A stretch of 10,874 nucleotides of DNA from positions 1 to 10,874 of the forward strand of contig SXQV01000247.1 of NCBI GenBank assembly GCA_005792805.1. Direction: 5' to 3'. The translations under genes were made by a program, and so were the position numbers. The first letter of the stretch is position 1; the number at the start of each line of letters is the position of its first letter. Positions 6,614 through 10,874 of this stretch are shown here, piece after piece. This DNA comes from Methylococcaceae bacterium (lineage in GTDB: Bacteria > Pseudomonadota > Gammaproteobacteria > Methylococcales > Methylococcaceae). The notes below the pieces were generated by a model, which saw only the letters and a program-made list of their open reading frames with translations, searched no databases and was not told the DNA's origin.

Positions 6614-7924
6614 ATGTTGAACCCCTGGCGTTCCGAATTTTCACTGATCCTTCTGGCGCTCTTGGTTGGCGTCTTCCTCGGAAAGCTTTTTCATTATCCG
6701 ATCCTCATTCTGTGGATAACGGTACTGACCTATCTGGGCCATCATCTCCTCCATGCCAATCGCTTGATTGAATGGCTACGTGGCGGAAAAGCCAATGAGC
6801 TCCCGAAAGGCTCGGGCATCTGGGAGGAAATCTATTACCTGATATTTCGTTTGCGCCGCCGTAACAGACGACGCAAGAAGCAACTTATCCGGCTACTGGA
6901 TCGATTTCGCACAGCGACAGCCGCCCTGCCGGATGCGACCGTGGTGTTGAGTGCGGGTGATCAAATCGATTGGTTCAACGACGCAGCGGGCAAATTACTC
7001 GGGCTGAGACGAAATGATATAGGACAGAAAATTGGCAATCTGCTCCGTTACCCTAAATTCGCTCACTATCTGCAGCACGAAAACTATGAGACTACGGTAG
7101 GAATCCCTTCGCCCGTTCACGAAAATATCCAGCTGGACATCCGCATAATCCCGTATGGCGACGATCTAAGGCTGCTGGTAGCCCAGGACGTCACTCAGTT
7201 ACGGTTCATGGAACGTGTCCGGACCGACTTCGTCGCCAATGTTTCCCATGAGCTGAGAACTCCTCTTACCGTCATCCGGGGTTACGTCGAGTCGCTGGTC
7301 GATAATGCAGACAAGCTGCCAGAAAACTTTGGGCGGGCGCTTCAGCGTATGGAGGAGCAAACGCTGCGCATGCAGACGCTCATCGATGACCTGCTCACTC
7401 TTACCAGGCTGGAATCCGCCACCCATCAAATCACCCAACAACGGGTCGATGTGCCGTCGCTACTGACGGAAATTCATGAGGAAGCCCTTGATCTCGTTAT
7501 GGAATCCAAGCCGAAGCTAGAGCTGAGCATTGAAACCGGCGCCGGTCTGCTGGGCGGTAGACAGGAATTGCGCAGTGCATTTACCAACCTGATTCACAAC
7601 GCCCTCAAATACTGCGGGGATCGTGACACGGTTCTTGTACGTTGGCATGATGAGGCCGAGGGAGTACGGCTCGACGTATCCGATACGGGTCCGGGGATAG
7701 CCGCCGAATATCTTCCCCGTCTGACCGAACGCTTTTATCAAGTGGATCCTGGCAGAGGCACCGGCGGCACTGGATTGGGACTGGCTATCGTCAAGCATGT
7801 ACTGGCAAGACACGGAGCAGAACTCAAGATCAGTAGCGCTATTGGAAAGGGCAGCACCTTCTCCTGTTGTTTTCCTGGTCACAGGGTTTACCGGCACGCA
7901 GGTATGACAGACGAAAGTGCCTGA
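6614..7924 (+). CDS. phoR: Phosphate regulon sensor histidine kinase PhoR
   Basis: A 436-residue membrane kinase that closely follows E. coli PhoR throughout. It has two hydrophobic N-terminal segments (8-25 and 29-46) with almost no periplasmic loop, a basic linker (RLRRRNRRRKK, 79-89) and a PAS domain (about 100-195, with GNLLRYPKF and RIIPYGDDLRLLVAQDVTQ). The H-box NVSHELRTPLTV has the phosphorylated His212. The ATP-binding domain has NLIHNALKY (325-333), DTGPGIA (357-363) and GTGLGLAIVKH (385-395). In its family PhoR senses phosphate through the Pst transporter and PhoU and phosphorylates PhoB. No phoB lies upstream (dsbB does), so the regulator must be encoded elsewhere. The ATP lid between RFYQVD and GGTGLG is about two residues shorter than in E. 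coli PhoR. The ATG has no clear Shine-Dalgarno. A PstS-type gene lies two genes downstream. Confidence 0.92.
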   Translation: MLNPWRSEFSLILLALLVGVFLGKLFHYPILILWITVLTYLGHHLLHANRLIEWLRGGKANELPKGSGIWEEIYYLIFRLRRRNRRRKKQLIRLLDRFRTATAALPDATVVLSAGDQIDWFNDAAGKLLGLRRNDIGQKIGNLLRYPKFAHYLQHENYETTVGIPSPVHENIQLDIRIIPYGDDLRLLVAQDVTQLRFMERVRTDFVANVSHELRTPLTVIRGYVESLVDNADKLPENFGRALQRMEEQTLRMQTLIDDLLTLTRLESATHQITQQRVDVPSLLTEIHEEALDLVMESKPKLELSIETGAGLLGGRQELRSAFTNLIHNALKYCGDRDTVLVRWHDEAEGVRLDVSDTGPGIAAEYLPRLTERFYQVDPGRGTGGTGLGLAIVKHVLARHGAELKISSAIGKGSTFSCCFPGHRVYRHAGMTDESA

Positions 7925-8004
7925 ACAAATCAGGCTCTACGCACTTTGGATGCACCAATGCCTTGCTATTTCAAGCACTAAAACAGAAATAATAAAAAAT
8001 GTAG

Positions 8005-8033
8005 TTGCAAGGCCACACGGCAACAGCTAAGAT
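8005..8033 (+). promoter_or_regulatory. Probable sigma-70 promoter for the OmpA-like gene
   Basis: TTGCAA (8005-8010) and TAAGAT (8028-8033) lie 17 bases apart, each matching consensus at 4 of 6 positions, below an AT-rich stretch at 7978-8000 that could act as an UP element. Transcription starting near 8040 would give a leader of about 50 bases. The 165-base gap after phoR shows no clear terminator for phoR. Confidence 0.45.
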
Positions 8034-8053
8034 TAACCGTGTTGCGAATTTCT

Positions 8054-8065
8054 CAACAAATGTTG
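8054..8065 (+). repeat. Short inverted repeat in the ompA-like leader
   Basis: CAACA and TGTTG flank AA, forming a perfect 12-base palindrome followed by TTTT. It would lie about 15-25 bases into the leader of the OmpA-like mRNA, 24 bases before its ATG. It could be a small leader hairpin or an operator half-site pair; five base pairs is weak and may be chance. Confidence 0.25.
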
Positions 8066-8089
8066 TTTTAGGGCTAATGGGAGCTAACC

Positions 8090-9376
8090 ATGTTTAAAAA
8101 AAATCTACTGGCTTTAAGCCTGGCAGGATTGGCGGGCATCACCGCCGCGAATGCCGATTCTCACTCTGCCGTGGATAGCAGCAGTACAGTCGCTGACGCT
8201 GCAGCAGTCCCCGCTGATGCTTCGACAGATTCTGCGGCTGCCTACGCTGCTCCGGTCGGCGCGGGTGAATTCACCGATGACCGTTGGTACGTGGCGCCTT
8301 TCGGCTCCTTCGTACAGCCGGGCGGTGACCGTAATGCAACCGGTGGCTGGGGCGGTGGTCTGGCGATTGGTAAGATCATCAACGAATATTTCAATGTGGA
8401 AGTAAGAGGCTTCTGGCAGAACTGGCGTAACGATGGTGTTGCCAACATCAGCCGGCCTCATCTCGAGGCACAGGCTAATCAAGGCTTCTCTGGTGGTGGC
8501 ACCGATATGACTGGCGGCACCATCGATCTGCAATACTACTTCATGCGTGACACCTTCTCTCCCTATGCCGTTTTCGGTATTGGTGGTGCAAACAACAGCT
8601 GGCGTGGCAATAGCAGCGGCGTAGCAGATATGACCGGTGGCAGACGCAGCTTTGGTACACAGACTGCCTCCTTCATCTTTGAAGCGGGCGTTGGTGCGAC
8701 CTATGAACTGGCCGACAACTTCCTGCTTCGCGGCGACGTTCGTTACCGTGGTGACACCGCTGCCGGTGACTACTACCAAAGAGCTAACCTGATGAATCTG
8801 ACTGATGGCCGTTACGGAAACATCAGCAACACCTCTGTATTCAATGACCTCGTCGTCAACCTTGGCTTCGTCGTTCCTTTCGGTGACAAGCCGGGCGCTG
8901 CCGCTGCTCCTCTGGCCGCCGATGATTGCGCAACCCGCGACACGGACGCTGACGGCGTGAATGATTGCGACGACAAGTGCCCAGGCACGGCATCAGGCAC
9001 CAAGGTTGATGACCAGGGCTGCCCGATCGTGATGGAACTGCGTGGTGTCAACTTCAAGTATGACTCTGCAGAACTGACCCCCGGTGCAAAGACCATCCTG
9101 GACGGCGTCACCGAACAGTTGGTTGCGTTCCCGGCCAAGAAAGACATCGAAGTCGCCGGTTATGCCAGCTACGAAGGGAAGAAGGGCAAGGAACAACACA
9201 ACCTGAACCTTTCCCAGCGCCGTTCTGAGTCTGTTGCCGCCTACCTGCGCACCAAGGGTGTTACCAACAATCTGTACGCTAAAGGTTACGGTACTGAGTA
9301 CCCGATTGCTGATAATGGCACCGAAGAGGGCCGTATCCGCAACCGTCGCGTAGAACTGCGCTGGATGGGTGACTGA
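8090..9376 (+). CDS. OmpA-family outer-membrane protein
   Basis: 428 residues. A signal peptide (KK, then a hydrophobic core, likely cleaved after ANA at 20-22) leads to an Ala/Ser/Asp-rich spacer (23-57). An OmpA-like beta-barrel follows (about 60-266), with alternating aromatic strands and FVVPFGDK at its end. Next is a calcium-binding thrombospondin-3-like linker, DTDADGVNDCDDKCPGT (284-300), and then a C-terminal OmpA domain (318-428) with NFKYDSAEL and NLSQRRSESV. Such proteins anchor the outer membrane to peptidoglycan. The diaminopimelate-binding Asp of the usual GHTDS motif appears to be Ser360 (GYASYEG), while the partner Arg378 is kept. GGGAG at 8079-8083 lies 6 bases before the ATG. 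Its own promoter and a strong terminator make it a single-gene unit, as expected for an abundant envelope protein. Family is firm; orthology with OmpA or OprF is not claimed. Confidence 0.9.
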   Translation: MFKKNLLALSLAGLAGITAANADSHSAVDSSSTVADAAAVPADASTDSAAAYAAPVGAGEFTDDRWYVAPFGSFVQPGGDRNATGGWGGGLAIGKIINEYFNVEVRGFWQNWRNDGVANISRPHLEAQANQGFSGGGTDMTGGTIDLQYYFMRDTFSPYAVFGIGGANNSWRGNSSGVADMTGGRRSFGTQTASFIFEAGVGATYELADNFLLRGDVRYRGDTAAGDYYQRANLMNLTDGRYGNISNTSVFNDLVVNLGFVVPFGDKPGAAAAPLAADDCATRDTDADGVNDCDDKCPGTASGTKVDDQGCPIVMELRGVNFKYDSAELTPGAKTILDGVTEQLVAFPAKKDIEVAGYASYEGKKGKEQHNLNLSQRRSESVAAYLRTKGVTNNLYAKGYGTEYPIADNGTEEGRIRNRRVELRWMGD

Positions 9377-9421
9377 TCGCGATGTCAACGCCAAGGTAAC
9401 TTAGTAGTTACCAAGCGAACC

Positions 9422-9453
9422 AGCAAACCCGCCTCATGGCGGGTTTGCTTTTT
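9422..9453 (+). terminator. Rho-independent terminator of the OmpA-like gene
   Basis: AGCAAACCCGCC (9422-9433) pairs perfectly with GGCGGGTTTGCT (9438-9449) around a TCAT loop, and TTTT follows. This 12-base-pair stem lies 45 bases after the OmpA-like stop and separates it from the phosphate-binding gene. Confidence 0.92.
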
Positions 9454-9511
9454 GTAGCGCACGCAGATCATGTGTCCCTCTTCTGCGGGGTACCCATCGC
9501 CTCATTCGGGT

Positions 9512-9517
9512 TAGAAT
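9512..9517 (+). promoter_or_regulatory. Possible -10 element before the PstS-type gene
   Basis: TAGAAT matches the -10 consensus at 5 of 6 positions, but no -35 sits 16-18 bases upstream. That would fit an activator-dependent promoter. I looked for PhoB-type CTGTCAT or TGTCAC direct repeats between 9454 and 9558 and saw none, so Pho control is not shown. Confidence 0.25.
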
Positions 9518-9558
9518 CATCATTCCGCGCTTGGCGCACTAAAATTGGAATCTTAAAT

Positions 9559-10662
9559 ATGACAAGAAAAATCATACCCATAGTCGCACTCATTGGCGGA
9601 AGTGCGATGGCAATACCAGGTTTGGCTGATTTTCAACGCGGTTATGTTTCGATGATGGGCTCATCTACACTGGTTCCTTTTGTCAAGGCAGCGGCTGACA
9701 AAACCAAGGGAAAAGCGCCCTTGATTCAGGCTTCCGGCACCGGAGGCGGCATCAAGCTGTTCTGCGAAGGCACGGGAGCCGAATCGCCGGATATTGCCAT
9801 TGCCTCGCGAGCGATGAAGACGAAGGAAAAAGACGAGTGCCAGAGAAACGGTGTTAGTCAAGTGCTGGAGCTGAAAATCGGCTATGACGCGGTCATTCTG
9901 GCCCAGTCCATAACAGCCGAACCCTGGACCTTGACGGATAAAGAAGCGCGGCTGGCCTTTGCCAAATGGCTCGCGGAGAGAAATGGGCAGATGGCACTCA
10001 ACCCGAATAAAACCTGGAATGACATCAAGCAATCTCTCCCCGGAACTCCAATCGAATTGCTGGGCCCACCCAACACCTCAGCTACCCATGACGCTTTCAT
10101 TGACCTTATTTCCGACCTGGAGTGCAAGGGTCCACCGTGGGTGCCTGCCGGTGCTCGTGAGCCGACAGCCGACATGCTTCGCAAATGTCGCAGCGTCCGC
10201 GAGGATAGCGTCTACAAGGAAGGGCGAGAAAACGATGATACCCACGTTGCTCGCATCGCAGACGCCACATCCCCCAAACTGGGCGTATTCGGCTACAAGA
10301 TGATGAGAGACAACGCGACTAGGCTCCGTGCAATCCCGATCAACGGTGTGGAGCCGACTTATGCGAATATTTCCACCAAGGCCTATCTCGGAACCCGGCC
10401 ACTTTTCCTGTACGTCAAATCCAACCATATTGGACGGACCCCGGGGCTTGTTGAATTCCTGGGCGAGATTACGAGCGAAAATGCCTGGGGCGACAACGGC
10501 TACCTGAAGACTGCGGGTCTGATTACAATGTCAGCCTCAGAGCGTGCCACTTATGCCGCCAAACTCAAGGAAGCAGGCGTATCGCCGTCTATCTCCAGCC
10601 CATCCAGCACCAGTACGTCTATAAAGAAGCAAGCTGGCCCCAGTAAGCCTAAGAAAAAGTAA
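9559..10662 (+). CDS. pstS: PstS-type phosphate ABC transporter substrate-binding protein
   Basis: A 367-residue periplasmic binding protein starting with a signal peptide (TRKIIPIVALIGGSAMA, probable cleavage near residues 18-23). Ligand-loop motifs of the PstS family are present: GSSTLVPF (34-41), ASGTGGGIKLFC (58-69), IASR (81-84) and PPNTSATHDAF (170-180). It would bind phosphate for a Pst transporter. The last motif usually reads TSGTRDAF in relatives, as I recall, so a Gly-to-Ala and an Arg-to-His change touch the phosphate site. The C-terminus (about 344-367) is a Ser/Thr/Pro-rich stretch ending in several lysines, not typical of binding proteins. The ATG at 9559 is chosen because it gives the signal peptide and has GGAA upstream; a frame open to 9436 runs through the terminator. 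pstCAB do not follow within the window. Confidence 0.82.
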   Translation: MTRKIIPIVALIGGSAMAIPGLADFQRGYVSMMGSSTLVPFVKAAADKTKGKAPLIQASGTGGGIKLFCEGTGAESPDIAIASRAMKTKEKDECQRNGVSQVLELKIGYDAVILAQSITAEPWTLTDKEARLAFAKWLAERNGQMALNPNKTWNDIKQSLPGTPIELLGPPNTSATHDAFIDLISDLECKGPPWVPAGAREPTADMLRKCRSVREDSVYKEGRENDDTHVARIADATSPKLGVFGYKMMRDNATRLRAIPINGVEPTYANISTKAYLGTRPLFLYVKSNHIGRTPGLVEFLGEITSENAWGDNGYLKTAGLITMSASERATYAAKLKEAGVSPSISSPSSTSTSIKKQAGPSKPKKK

Positions 10663-10774
10663 TCTGCTGGCGGAGGGGGGAGGTAACGCGCAGACTAGCT
10701 GCGTGAAATTGGTGCCGTATCCAAGCATTAAAGCCATCCCATTACACACAACTTCAACGCCGCCACGTAACATA

Positions 10775-10874
10775 CTGACTTTTAAAGCAAGGCGTGGTGT
10801 GTATCATGAGCTGGGCGGCGGAAGAATTCAAAGGTATCGACCTGGGCGATCGGCGTCTCGACAAGCGGATGGTA
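10775..10874 (+). mobile_element. Left end of an insertion sequence, probably IS4 family
   Basis: CTGACT at 10775-10780, followed by an AT-rich stretch, resembles the terminus of Tn5/IS50-type elements (which begin CTGACTCTTATACAC), and a transposase-like frame opens 31 bases inside. The element runs out of the window, so the right end and the target duplication cannot be checked. The nine bases before it (10766-10774) would be one copy of a duplication if this boundary is right. The 112 bases between the PstS-type gene and 10775 show no gene and no convincing terminator. Confidence 0.55.
10806..10874 (+). CDS. Transposase N-terminus, IS4 family (Tn5-like), cut by the window end
   Basis: Only 23 codons are visible. 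They read WAAEEFKGIDLGDRRLDKR after the start, which fits the N-terminal DNA-binding domain of Tn5-like IS4-family transposases, where a W...F...DLGD.R...RL pattern is typical. That domain binds the element's ends; the DDE catalytic core would lie beyond the window. AAGG at 10789-10792 is a weak ribosome-binding site. Family assignment rests on this short stretch, so whether the gene is intact cannot be judged. Confidence 0.72.
   Translation, partial: MSWAAEEFKGIDLGDRRLDKRMV

Noticed and set aside
8114..8779. Long minus-strand open frame of 221 codons opposite the OmpA-like gene
   Set aside because: It lies wholly opposite a well-supported gene, shows no recognisable domain, and has the low-complexity composition of a mirror of an alanine- and glycine-rich coding strand.
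9436..9558. N-terminal extension of the PstS-type protein to 9436
   Set aside because: It begins in the loop of the terminator hairpin and would bury the signal peptide 41 residues inside.
9531..9558. TTGGCG/TTAAAT promoter-like pair before the PstS-type gene
   Set aside because: Transcription would begin inside the coding sequence, after the ATG at 9559.
10688..10704. Hairpin after the PstS-type gene as a terminator
   Set aside because: Only five base pairs (CGCAG/CTGCG) around ACTAG, with no T run after it.
1..10874. CRISPR arrays, tRNA or rRNA genes, toxin-antitoxin or phage-defence genes
   Set aside because: No spaced repeats, cloverleaf-like segments or recognisable families of these kinds were seen on either strand.

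Overview
The window looks like chromosomal DNA of a methylotrophic proteobacterium, most likely a gammaproteobacterial methanotroph or a relative. The first 141 bases encode the C-terminus of a formaldehyde-activating enzyme (Fae). Next to it is a block of archaeal-type C1-carrier (methylofuran/tetrahydromethanopterin) biosynthesis genes, a combination found in bacteria that oxidise formaldehyde through the H4MPT pathway. The gammaproteobacterial part is inferred from the PhoR, OmpA-like, DsbB and MoaD/MoaE proteins and is less certain.

Region 1 (1-5004) is the C1-carrier block. fae ends at a strong hairpin that can terminate transcription in both directions. Converging on it from the minus strand is a HisA/HisF-related TIM-barrel gene of unknown function. 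Back to back with that gene, 12 bases away and also starting with TTG, a plus-strand operon begins: an ATP-grasp ligase (MfnD-like), an ASKHA-fold MfnF-like condensing enzyme, pabB (aminodeoxychorismate synthase I) and an amino acid kinase-fold MfnE-like protein. Junctions in this operon are TGATG, ATGA and a 17-base or longer overlap, which suggests translational coupling. MfnD, MfnE and MfnF would build the tyramine(or tyrosine)-glutamate-furan core of methylofuran. PabB would supply p-aminobenzoate for both folate and H4MPT.

Region 2 (5037-6554) holds molybdopterin synthase moaD-moaE, a dodecin with its own probable promoter, and the disulfide-bond oxidoreductase gene dsbB. moaE starts at a GTG whose Shine-Dalgarno sequence overlaps the Gly-Gly codons of moaD.

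Region 3 (6614-10662) is an envelope and phosphate section: a PhoR-type sensor kinase with no phoB beside it, an OmpA-family outer-membrane protein with its own promoter and a strong terminator, and a PstS-type periplasmic phosphate-binding protein with an unusual basic tail. The expected pstCAB genes do not follow. Instead, the window ends in the first codons of what looks like an IS4-family (Tn5-like) transposase, preceded by a CTGACT terminus.

I found no RNA genes, CRISPR arrays or defence systems. The part closest to an under-described system is the C1-carrier block with its HisA-like partner and overlapping divergent starts.
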